The notes under the pieces were generated by a model. It did not search any database and had not been told where the DNA came from. It saw only the letters and a list, made by a program, of their open reading frames with translations. Made by a program: the position numbers and the translations under genes. A DNA stretch of 34,574 bases from Candidatus Aminicenantota bacterium (GTDB lineage: Bacteria; Acidobacteriota; Aminicenantia; Aminicenantales; JAFGAV01): positions 1 through 34,574 of the forward strand of contig JAFGAV010000106.1 of assembly GCA_016933515.1 (NCBI GenBank), written 5' to 3'. Positions 27,032 through 34,574 of this stretch are shown here, one piece after another (position 1 is the stretch's first letter; every line of letters starts with the position of its first letter).

Positions 27032-27341
27032 AAAGGCCGCGGAGGCGCAAACAGCCGCCCTCCTCCAGTAAAAACAACAAGTTTTTATTGAGATCCAGGG
27101 CAGGATCTCGGCGCCTGACGCGGTTCTAATCGCTGCGGAAGCTTCGGGTCTCTCGGTCGGCTTCGCGATAAGCTCTCCTTCGAGGAGCCGTGCTCGGCCG
27201 GCCGGCAAGAATATGCCGGAAATCCCTCGAAACCCGTCGCTTCCTCGCTGAACCGCGCATGGCGTCTCCTCCCTCCCGGATCTCTGTCCAAACTTCTTAA
27301 GGGCTTCTATCCCGTTCGAAAACCGTTTATCCTATGCTCCT

Positions 27342-28448
27342 ATGGAAAAGGAACGCGTCGCCGTGGCCATGAGCGGGGGAGTGGATTCCTCCGTGGCGGC
27401 CGCGCTTCTCCTGGAAAGGGGCGATCGCCCGTTCGGCCTGACCATGGACCTGGGATCCGCCCCGGAGAGCCGAAGCGAAGGGGGAGAGACCCGAAGACGC
27501 ACCGACCGGGAGGCGGTCGAGGACGCCGCCCGTGTGGCGGCCGGATTGGGAATCCCTTTTCATGTCGTCGATCTCCGGCGGGAATTCGAGAAACGGATCG
27601 TTAAAGATTTCTGCCGGGAATACGTGAAGGGGCGCACGCCCAATCCCTGCATCCGATGCAACGCCCGCATCAAGTTCGACCTCCTGGCCGAGGCGGCTCG
27701 CCGATTCGGGGCGAAGGGTTTGGCCACCGGACACCACGCCCGCTTGGAGCGCGACTCCGCTTCCGGCCGGTGGCTTTTGCGCCAAGGACGGGATCTGCGC
27801 AAAGACCAATCATATTTTCTTTATGCGCTGACTCAGCGCCAGCTTTCGTTCGCCCGTTTCCCGGTCGGGGATCTGACCAAGGACGAAGTCCGCTCCCTGG
27901 CCGCCCGCTTGAGTCTCCCCACGGCGGAAAAGCCCGAGAGCCAGGAAATCTGCTTCATTCCGGGCCGGGACTACGCCCGCTTTCTCAAGGATCGGATTCC
28001 CGGCGCCGAGAAACCCGGGCCGATCCTCGATCCCTCCGGCCGGGTCATCGGCCGCCATCGGGGGATCATTCATTTTACGCTCGGCCAGCGCCGAGGTTTG
28101 GGGATCGCGTCTCCCCGGCCCCTTTACGTCCTCGGTATCGACGCGGAGAGGAACGCCGTGGTGGCCGGCCTGGAGAAAGCGTTGTATGGAAAAACGTTCA
28201 CAGTGGCCGGCGTCAACTGGGTCTCGGCGGCCCGGCTCCTTGGTCCGGTGTCGCTGACGGTCAAGATCCGTTCGCGGCAAAAGGGATCGAAAGCCGTGAT
28301 TGAGGCCGTCGGCCGGCGCCGCTGCCGGGTGACGTTCTCAACGCCTCAAAGGGCCATCACCCCGGGGCAGTCGGCCGTCTTCTATGACCGGGATCTCGTA
28401 ATCGGCGGCGGAGTTATCGATGCCCCGGTTTTCCCCCTCCGGTCCTGA
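27342..28448 (+). CDS. mnmA: tRNA-specific 2-thiouridylase MnmA
   Basis: VAVAMSGGVDSSVAAALL, GRTPNPCIRCNARIKFDLL, GLATGHHARLE, KDQSYFLYALTQRQL, ESQEICFIPGRDY, IHFTLGQRRGLGI. Confidence 0.96.
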   Translation: MEKERVAVAMSGGVDSSVAAALLLERGDRPFGLTMDLGSAPESRSEGGETRRRTDREAVEDAARVAAGLGIPFHVVDLRREFEKRIVKDFCREYVKGRTPNPCIRCNARIKFDLLAEAARRFGAKGLATGHHARLERDSASGRWLLRQGRDLRKDQSYFLYALTQRQLSFARFPVGDLTKDEVRSLAARLSLPTAEKPESQEICFIPGRDYARFLKDRIPGAEKPGPILDPSGRVIGRHRGIIHFTLGQRRGLGIASPRPLYVLGIDAERNAVVAGLEKALYGKTFTVAGVNWVSAARLLGPVSLTVKIRSRQKGSKAVIEAVGRRRCRVTFSTPQRAITPGQSAVFYDRDLVIGGGVIDAPVFPLRS

Positions 28449-28456
28449 GAAGCTCC

Positions 28457-29923
28457 TCAGGCGCCCTGAGTGAGGAAATAATCCGAGACGTTGATGCGAT
28501 ATTCCTCCGGGTCGAGCGATTTGACGATGCTTCTTTCAAACCGCTTGGTTTCCGGATTCGTTTCGGTCAGGTCCGCGACCGGCCCCATGATCTTCGCTCC
28601 GGCGCGGTCGGTCACCAGGCGGACTTTGGGCCGGAAAAACAGCCTGGAATCCATATGATTTTCCACGACGATTCCGATCTCGCCCGTATCCAGGAGAACG
28701 AGCGAGCCGACAGGAAACAGGCCCATCATGTTGATGAAAACTTTCAGGATGACCGGGTCGAAACCGACTCCCGTGTCCGCGGCCATAATGCTCAGAGCTT
28801 GGTCCCTGCGGAAGGCATGCGGACGGTACGGCCGGGGGGTGGTCAGGGCGTCGAAGACATCGCAGACTTTCACGATTTTGCTGAAGAAGGAAATGGTGTT
28901 TTTTTTCTGATAGGTGGGATAGCCGGTCAGGTCGATGTTGACGTGATGCTCCATGGCGACGTTGATGGCCCCCACAGGGACGGGAATCATCCCCGATTCT
29001 TTGAGCAGGAAGAGTTTCTCCGCCCCGCGATAAACATGGCTTTCGATGATTTTCCGTTCGTCCGCCTCGAGAGCTCCTGGCTTGTCCAGGATTTCCTTGG
29101 GCAGCTCCATTTTTCCGTAGTCGTGGAAAAAGGCGCTGATGCCCAGTTCTGCCAGTTCGTTCTTGTCCAATCCCAGGCGCCGCCCCAGGGCGATCGTCAG
29201 GATGCAGACGTTCATGGAATGGTTGAGAGTGTATTCATCGAAGTTCTTGACGGTCGTCAGCCCCAGGAGGAACGCCTCGTTTTCCGAGATGTGATCGAAG
29301 ATGGATTGCATGAGTCTCCGCGTCAGTGTCAGCGGGGGGAGCCCGCCGCCCAGGAATTTGGTGAACATCTCTTTGAGGTGGGAAATGCCCATGAAAAAGA
29401 GCCGGATGGTGTCCGCCTCGCGCGCGCCTCCGATGTCGAAAGAAGACACCGGCTCAACGGCAATGTGATTGTCCAGGCGAAGCCGCTTGAGCTCCGAGGC
29501 GACGACCTCGAAGGAGGCGTCCTCAGAAGCCCGCCGTCCCAGAAGGAGCAGGAACAGCTGGAGCGCTTCCCGGCTCAGACCCGGAAGAAAAGTGAGAAGG
29601 CCGATCCCTCTCTTCTTCAGGAGCTGGGTGAGGAATTTGAAGATCTCATAGGAATTGATGGTGAAGCGGATCCTTGTCCCGTTGAAAAAGAGCGAGCTCT
29701 GCCGGAGAAGCAAACTCGCTTCCTTCTGGCGAAGGAGAACGCCGCGCGTCAGGTCGTAGAGAGCGTTGATCTGGCGCTCGGCGATGAGATTGTTCGGCTC
29801 GTAGATTTTGATGATTTTGAGAGCCCGGCCCAAGTGCTCGATGAAAAGCAGGGCTTCCTTGTGAGTCTGGATTTCGGGGGCGGAGGCGCCGGCCGCGAGC
29901 GTTGGGGAAGGGGATCCGTCCAT
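28457..29923 (-). CDS. HD-GYP-type phosphohydrolase domain protein with an additional N-terminal module
   Basis: NHSMNVCILTIALGRRLGLDKNELAELGISAFFHDYGKMELPKEIL, AMEHHVNIDLTGYPTYQ, ISFFSKIVKVCDVFDALTTPRPYRP. Confidence 0.88.
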   Translation of the reverse strand: MDGSPSPTLAAGASAPEIQTHKEALLFIEHLGRALKIIKIYEPNNLIAERQINALYDLTRGVLLRQKEASLLLRQSSLFFNGTRIRFTINSYEIFKFLTQLLKKRGIGLLTFLPGLSREALQLFLLLLGRRASEDASFEVVASELKRLRLDNHIAVEPVSSFDIGGAREADTIRLFFMGISHLKEMFTKFLGGGLPPLTLTRRLMQSIFDHISENEAFLLGLTTVKNFDEYTLNHSMNVCILTIALGRRLGLDKNELAELGISAFFHDYGKMELPKEILDKPGALEADERKIIESHVYRGAEKLFLLKESGMIPVPVGAINVAMEHHVNIDLTGYPTYQKKNTISFFSKIVKVCDVFDALTTPRPYRPHAFRRDQALSIMAADTGVGFDPVILKVFINMMGLFPVGSLVLLDTGEIGIVVENHMDSRLFFRPKVRLVTDRAGAKIMGPVADLTETNPETKRFERSIVKSLDPEEYRINVSDYFLTQGA

Positions 29924-29927
29924 GAGA

Positions 29928-31691
29928 TCATCTCCGGTATTGGCTTCTCAGCGCCTCTTTGCAGGCCCGCCGGACTTTCCGGTTCCCTCTCCTGCTTCCG
30001 CGCTCGAGAATGTTCCTGGCCTCGGGCGTGCCGACCTGACCCAGAACCGCAGCCGCCGCCAGCCGGGTGGCCGTCTTTTTGGCCCGGTGGCGGAAGCCGG
30101 ATTTCATCTTCAGAAGGTCCTCGAGGAGCATAAGAGATTCCGTCGTTCGGCTCCGGCCCAAGAGGTCGATCAGGGCCCTTTTTTCTTGTTCGCTTTTTTT
30201 AAAAAATCGTTTCTCCAGGATGAAATCCCTGACCTTGTTTAGCAGAATGGCGTCTTGAAAGGCGCGGATGTTTTTGGCCGCGGCGATCCGAACCTCTTCA
30301 TCCTCGTCGTCCAGGTAGTCCGCCAAAACGCGGCTGCGGGCTTCTCCCGCCGCCCCTCCCAAGGTGCGGACGGCCTCGAGGCGGATGGCCTTGTGCCAGC
30401 CTTCACGGAACGAGCCGAGCATCTGCGCCGCCTTCTCACCGGCCTGAATGCCGAGAATGTTGATGATCGTCCGCGTCAGGGCCGGCCGGCTCGGGACCGC
30501 CAGGCGGAGGAGAGAGGCCGGGTCCTCTCGGACCCGGCTCTGCAGGTATTCCGTCAGGGCGGCGGTATAGGAGGGCGTTTTGAGCTGATCGTAAATTTCG
30601 CCCAGAATGAGCATCGCCTCGGGGCCCAACAGCCGGATGTAGTCGAAGAAATCCTGAAAATCCCGGGGGCGGTTCTGCAGCACGCTGGCTTTGACCAGGG
30701 AAAAGGATTCCGAGCTTCGGGCGCGGTCCAGGAACTGGCTGATGAGCGACCCCGGCGAGGGGTGCTCGAGAGAGAGGCGCGCGACGGCGGCGTAGGAATT
30801 TTTCAGCAACTGGGCCGCGCAGTCGAAGCGGCCTTTCTCGATGAGTTCTTGGTGGATGCGGTCCATGACGCCGAGCGCTTCGGAAAACTGCTGGGGCCGG
30901 GTTTCGAGGTAAAGGATTTCGCTGATGAGGAACACCATCTCCATTTCGGAGCACGTCTTGCGGTTGAGCTGAAGCATTTGCTTGAGGATGACGTCCTCTT
31001 CATGGCTCAGGCGCGCCCCTCCGTCGCCCGCGGCCATGCTGCTCTCGAGGTCCAGGGCCGGGTCGGCCTCGGCGCTGAAGGCCGATCCGTCGTCTAGGGA
31101 GTGCATCAGGCTCGATCGGTCTTCGGAGGTCAACTCCACCGACCCGGAGCTGAGGTTGGAGATGTCGACGTCCGGAGTCTGTGTTTCCAGGTTGAGAGAG
31201 ATTTTGGCTTCCAGGAAGCTGTCGGGGGCGAAGCAGCGGATGTGAGGGTAATCCCGCTCCCAGAGCATGTGAACGAGGTCGAGATCGTCCTGACGCGCCT
31301 CGAAGGCCTCCTTGAGGAGGAGGAGAAAATCCAGCAGCTCTTCCCGGCGCAGGCCTTTGTCGAACAGGATTTTTTTCGTGCCGTCCTTGTACAGCAGGAA
31401 AGGAAGACTTTTGAGGGCCTTTTCCTCGCGGTAAACGAGTCGGTCCTCATGGAAGAATGAGTATTCCCTGATTCCGATCTCAAGCTTATTGTGCCTTTCG
31501 AGAAAACGGCTGAGCTGATCCCATAAGGCATCCACAAGGCGCCGAGTGGTGGCGTGGTTCAGGGAGAAGATCTTGATGGAAGAGACGCTGCGGGCCAGAA
31601 GACTCAGGATTTCGTGGACTTTTTCGGCGACACGGCCGCCTTCCCGGGAAGGAGCCGGGCTTTCGTTTCTTCTGCTGTCGGTTGTCTCCAT
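29928..31691 (-). CDS. HEAT-repeat protein with the same N-terminal module as the adjacent HD-GYP protein
   Basis: C-terminal repeats (KAIRLEAVRTLGGAAGEARSRVLADYLDDEDEEVRIAAAKNIRAF...ATRLAAAAVLGQVGTPEARNILERGSRRGNRKVRRACKEAL). Start assigned to METTDSRRN at 31691 from promoter placement. Confidence 0.7.
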   Translation of the reverse strand: METTDSRRNESPAPSREGGRVAEKVHEILSLLARSVSSIKIFSLNHATTRRLVDALWDQLSRFLERHNKLEIGIREYSFFHEDRLVYREEKALKSLPFLLYKDGTKKILFDKGLRREELLDFLLLLKEAFEARQDDLDLVHMLWERDYPHIRCFAPDSFLEAKISLNLETQTPDVDISNLSSGSVELTSEDRSSLMHSLDDGSAFSAEADPALDLESSMAAGDGGARLSHEEDVILKQMLQLNRKTCSEMEMVFLISEILYLETRPQQFSEALGVMDRIHQELIEKGRFDCAAQLLKNSYAAVARLSLEHPSPGSLISQFLDRARSSESFSLVKASVLQNRPRDFQDFFDYIRLLGPEAMLILGEIYDQLKTPSYTAALTEYLQSRVREDPASLLRLAVPSRPALTRTIINILGIQAGEKAAQMLGSFREGWHKAIRLEAVRTLGGAAGEARSRVLADYLDDEDEEVRIAAAKNIRAFQDAILLNKVRDFILEKRFFKKSEQEKRALIDLLGRSRTTESLMLLEDLLKMKSGFRHRAKKTATRLAAAAVLGQVGTPEARNILERGSRRGNRKVRRACKEALRSQYRR

Positions 31692-31734
31692 GCCCCCGTT
31701 CCGATCGGGCCTCGGGCGCGGCCCCTCACTCACC

Positions 31735-31763
31735 AGAATAAGGTCTCGTCATTCCGATGTCAA
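31735..31763 (-). promoter_or_regulatory. Putative sigma70 promoter TTGACA-N17-TATTCT for the HEAT/HD-GYP operon
   Basis: Minus strand, perfect -35, 17-nt spacer. Confidence 0.6.
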
Positions 31764-31814
31764 GCCGACGGACGGCCGGCGGGAATCCGGTATCATCCGC
31801 TTCCCGCCCTGCCG

Positions 31815-32795
31815 TCAAGCCGGCCGCGGCGGGGCGGACGCAAAGGAGCGCATCATGTCCCGGATTTCCCGGCTGATTTTCAGGGCGTCCTCATATTTTC
31901 TCTGCCAGACATTCCGGCCGAAAATCAGGCCGTCGACTCCCGCCTCCAGGCAGAGACGGCTCTTTTTCAAAAGCTCCTCGTCCTTGAGCCTGCTCCCGCC
32001 CGAGACCAGCACGCCCGTCCTTCCAGCCGAATGAACGGCCGCCCTCAGGGCCTGCTCCTGGGTCAGGTTCTTGAAGCGTCCGTATGCCTTGAAGGGCGAT
32101 GAGAGTGCCTCCACTTCGGCTTTGGGCGGCTCGGGGAGGTTGATTTTGCACAGGGTGGCTCCCAGTTCATTGGCCAGGCGGGCGGCGTAATCGACCATGG
32201 CCAGCGAATCCCGTCCTCCTCCGCGCGATTCGACATGAGGCCCGCGGGGATAGGCCCACATGATGACCGGCATGCCGAAGCGCCTGGCTTCCTGCCGGAC
32301 GCGAGTGAATTGGGCGATGTCTTCGGCTTCGGCGGGGGAGCCGACATAAAGAGTGTAGCCGACGGCGTCGGCGCCCAGCCTGAGCGCGTCCTCGACCGAG
32401 GCGTCCAGGGGGGAAAAGGGCCTGTCGTCGGGCAGGATCGAGGTCTTGCCGTTGATTTTCAGGACGAGCGGCACACGGCCCGCCCATTTCTTCATGTGCT
32501 TCTCGGCGAGTCCGATGTGGCAGGCGATGCCGGAGAAGCCGGCTTCGGCGGCCAAAGTGAGCTCAAATTCAAGGTCGGCGGCCGGCGGATTGTCGAAGAA
32601 ATCCCTGGGGCCGTGCTCCAGTCCCTGGTCGATGGGAAGGAGCATGATCTTTCCGTTCCCCGGCCCGTGGGCGAACATCATTTCGTAGAGACGGCGCTTC
32701 TCGCCCGGCCCCAGCCCGTCGAGGCCGATGTGGAACCGCTCGGGGCTCCAGTTCTTGCCCTTCGTGTTTGTCCCGGATTCCTGATTCTTGTTCAT
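31815..32795 (-). CDS. Class I fructose-bisphosphate aldolase (DhnA/FbaB type)
   Basis: GKIMLLPIDQGLEHGPRDFF, VPLVLKINGKTSI, GADAVGYTLYVGS, MPVIMWAYPRG, TGVLVSGGSRLKDEELL, AGVDGLIFGRNVWQR. Confidence 0.9.
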   Translation of the reverse strand: MNKNQESGTNTKGKNWSPERFHIGLDGLGPGEKRRLYEMMFAHGPGNGKIMLLPIDQGLEHGPRDFFDNPPAADLEFELTLAAEAGFSGIACHIGLAEKHMKKWAGRVPLVLKINGKTSILPDDRPFSPLDASVEDALRLGADAVGYTLYVGSPAEAEDIAQFTRVRQEARRFGMPVIMWAYPRGPHVESRGGGRDSLAMVDYAARLANELGATLCKINLPEPPKAEVEALSSPFKAYGRFKNLTQEQALRAAVHSAGRTGVLVSGGSRLKDEELLKKSRLCLEAGVDGLIFGRNVWQRKYEDALKISREIRDMMRSFASAPPRPA

Positions 32796-32868
32796 AAGGC
32801 CTCCCGAGCGTTCGGACTTCTTTGATTTCCCGTCGTCCTTGGGACCCCGGGAATGTCTTTTTTTTATT

Positions 32869-32897
32869 ATCTTAGCCCCAATGGGCGATGTGTTCAA
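32869..32897 (-). promoter_or_regulatory. Putative promoter TTGAAC-N17-TAAGAT for the aldolase gene
   Basis: Minus strand, 17-nt spacing, immediately downstream of the M24 peptidase stop. Confidence 0.4.
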
Positions 32898-32909
32898 CTC
32901 CCTCAAGCT

Positions 32910-34574
32910 CTAGAGCCCGGGATTTTGCAACCGGCGGGTGGCTCTGGTCAGCCATTCCGCCTCGACGCGGTCGAGAAGCGGCGTCAGGGCTTTCCTCACC
33001 CGGGCATGATAGGCATTGAGCCAGGCGATTTCCCGCGGGGTGAGAAGCTTAAGATTCAGGGCGGGGATGTCGATCGGGCACAGACTCAGGGTTTTGAAGG
33101 TCATGTACTTCCCGTCGGCCGACGAACGGGATTCATCCGCGACCACAAGCGCGAGATTCTCGATCCGCACTCCGAACCGGTCCTCGCGGTAGAATCCCGG
33201 CTCGATCGAGGTGATCATTCCCGGCTCAAGGGCCGTTCCCCGGCAGCGGGTGGGGGAAATCGCCTGGGGTCCTTCATGGACGCTGAGAAAGGCGCCCACG
33301 CCGTGCCCTGTGCCGTGGCCGTAGTTCATGCCCCGTTCCCAAAGGGCGGTCCGGGCCAGGACGTCAAGCTGCCGCCCGGCCGTCCCGGCCGGAAAAGCGG
33401 CTGTAGTCAGGGCGATCAGGCCCTTGAGGACGAGACTGAAGGCTTCCCTTTCTTCGCGGCGCGGTCGGCCGAGGCATACGGTGCGGGTGATGTCGGTCGT
33501 GGCGTTTCGGTACTGGCCGCCCGAGTCGATGAGGTAGAGGCCGCGCGGGCCGAGCGGGATGTCGCTTTTTTCGTCGGCCGCGTAATGGACGACGGCGGCA
33601 TGAGGCCCGAAAGCGGAAATCGTTCTGAAGCTCGGTCCCCGGAAGAAACGGTTTTGCGCCCTGAATTCCAGGAGGTTGCGCTCGGCGGAAAGCTCGGTGA
33701 CCTTCCCGCTTCCCGCGGTCCGGTCAAGCCAGCTCAGGAATCGGACAAGCGCCGCGCCGTCGGCCAGGTGCGCTTCCCGGGCTCCGCGGATTTCCGCGGC
33801 GTTTTTGACCGCCTTGAACAGACCGACGGGGCTCGGATCGAAATGCCATGCGGTTTTCTTTCCGAGGGACAGGGTGATCCAGCGGCTCGTCGAGCCGTCG
33901 TCCGCCCAGACGCGAAGTCTTTGCCGCGCGAGACGGTCGAGATCCCCGCTGAAGGCCTCGTAGGGCCTGAGGTCCGCCCGCCCCTTTAAGGCGGAGGCCA
34001 ATGCGGGCGTGGTCTTGGCGGGGTTGATATAGAGACGCGCGACATTCCGGCCGACCAGCGCGTAGGCGACGGCCACGGGATTATAGGACACATCCGAGCC
34101 TCGGAAGTTGAAGAGCCAGGCGATGTCGTCAAGGCGGCTGAGGATGTGAAAATCGACGCCCGCTTCCTTCATCTTCCCTCGGACCCGGCTCAGCTTGGAG
34201 GCGACGGTTTCGCCCGCGAAGCGGGGAGGGTGAGGGAGGACCGGTCGCCGAGAAGGATCGGGCCGGTCTTTCCAGAGCATGTCCACGAGGTTTTGGTCCA
34301 CGGCCTTGAGGCGCTTGCCGCTGTCCATGAGGATTTTTTCGAGTCTCACGAAATCCGCATGGGTGATCAGCTTCGGGTCGATGCCGACCACGGAGCCCTT
34401 TTTCAGTTCCCGGGCCAGCCACTCCTGCCAGCCGGGCACACCGGGAGCTCCGAGCTTGAACAGCGTGAAGGTGCGGGAGTCGAGCTCAAGTTCCGCCTGG
34501 AGGTGATAGCGGGAGTCCGTCCACAGGCCGGCCGTGGTCCGGGTGACGACGACATCGCCCGCCGAGCCCGTGAA
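32910..34574 (-). CDS. Xaa-Pro aminopeptidase, M24 family; 5' end truncated by window edge
   Basis: HYAADEKSDIPLGPRGLYLIDSGGQYRNATTDITRTVCLG, GTGHGVGAFLSVHEGPQ, SIEPGFYREDRFGVRIENL. The frame stays open to the edge, reading FTGSAGDVVVTRTTAGLWTDSRYHLQAELEL, the usual N-terminal motif. Confidence 0.92.
   Translation of the reverse strand, partial: FTGSAGDVVVTRTTAGLWTDSRYHLQAELELDSRTFTLFKLGAPGVPGWQEWLARELKKGSVVGIDPKLITHADFVRLEKILMDSGKRLKAVDQNLVDMLWKDRPDPSRRPVLPHPPRFAGETVASKLSRVRGKMKEAGVDFHILSRLDDIAWLFNFRGSDVSYNPVAVAYALVGRNVARLYINPAKTTPALASALKGRADLRPYEAFSGDLDRLARQRLRVWADDGSTSRWITLSLGKKTAWHFDPSPVGLFKAVKNAAEIRGAREAHLADGAALVRFLSWLDRTAGSGKVTELSAERNLLEFRAQNRFFRGPSFRTISAFGPHAAVVHYAADEKSDIPLGPRGLYLIDSGGQYRNATTDITRTVCLGRPRREEREAFSLVLKGLIALTTAAFPAGTAGRQLDVLARTALWERGMNYGHGTGHGVGAFLSVHEGPQAISPTRCRGTALEPGMITSIEPGFYREDRFGVRIENLALVVADESRSSADGKYMTFKTLSLCPIDIPALNLKLLTPREIAWLNAYHARVRKALTPLLDRVEAEWLTRATRRLQNPGL

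Noticed and set aside
28443-28461. CCTGAG-AAGCTC-CTCAGG hairpin over the mnmA and HD-GYP stop codons as a bidirectional terminator
   Set aside because: Only a 6-bp stem and no U tract on either strand; too weak to call.
1-34574. CRISPR arrays, tRNA/rRNA genes, prophage or transposase genes
   Set aside because: I found no spaced direct repeats, cloverleaf sequences, integrase or transposase motifs when reading the window. A tRNAscan or CRISPR search would be needed to exclude them formally.

Overview
High-GC bacterial chromosomal window, densely coded on both strands. The gene content suggests a Candidatus Aminicenantes/Acidobacteriota-like genome, but that is inference only. Most of it is housekeeping: galE, CCA-adding enzyme, threonylcarbamoyl-AMP synthase, a sirtuin-larC-folE-metG operon, mtnP, PfkB kinase, tryptophanase-family enzyme, yebC-ruvC-ruvA-ruvB-queA, mnmA, DhnA-type aldolase and an M24 peptidase cut by the right edge. 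The most interesting locus is 15164-18775. It is a compact cassette with its own promoter: a PqqD-like protein, two different radical SAM/SPASM proteins and an HPr-kinase-like P-loop protein. It resembles the poorly characterised 'SynChlorMet' (Scm) peptide-modification cassette, and no obvious precursor peptide is encoded next to it. Other points of interest are a near-perfect 23-bp inverted repeat between divergent sirtuin and mtnP promoters, a two-gene operon in which an HD-GYP protein and a HEAT-repeat protein share a homologous N-terminal module, three long poly-T tracts inside the HPr-kinase-like gene, and a small orphan gene with a near-consensus promoter that implies an almost leaderless mRNA. 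I saw no CRISPR array, tRNA, rRNA or transposase.
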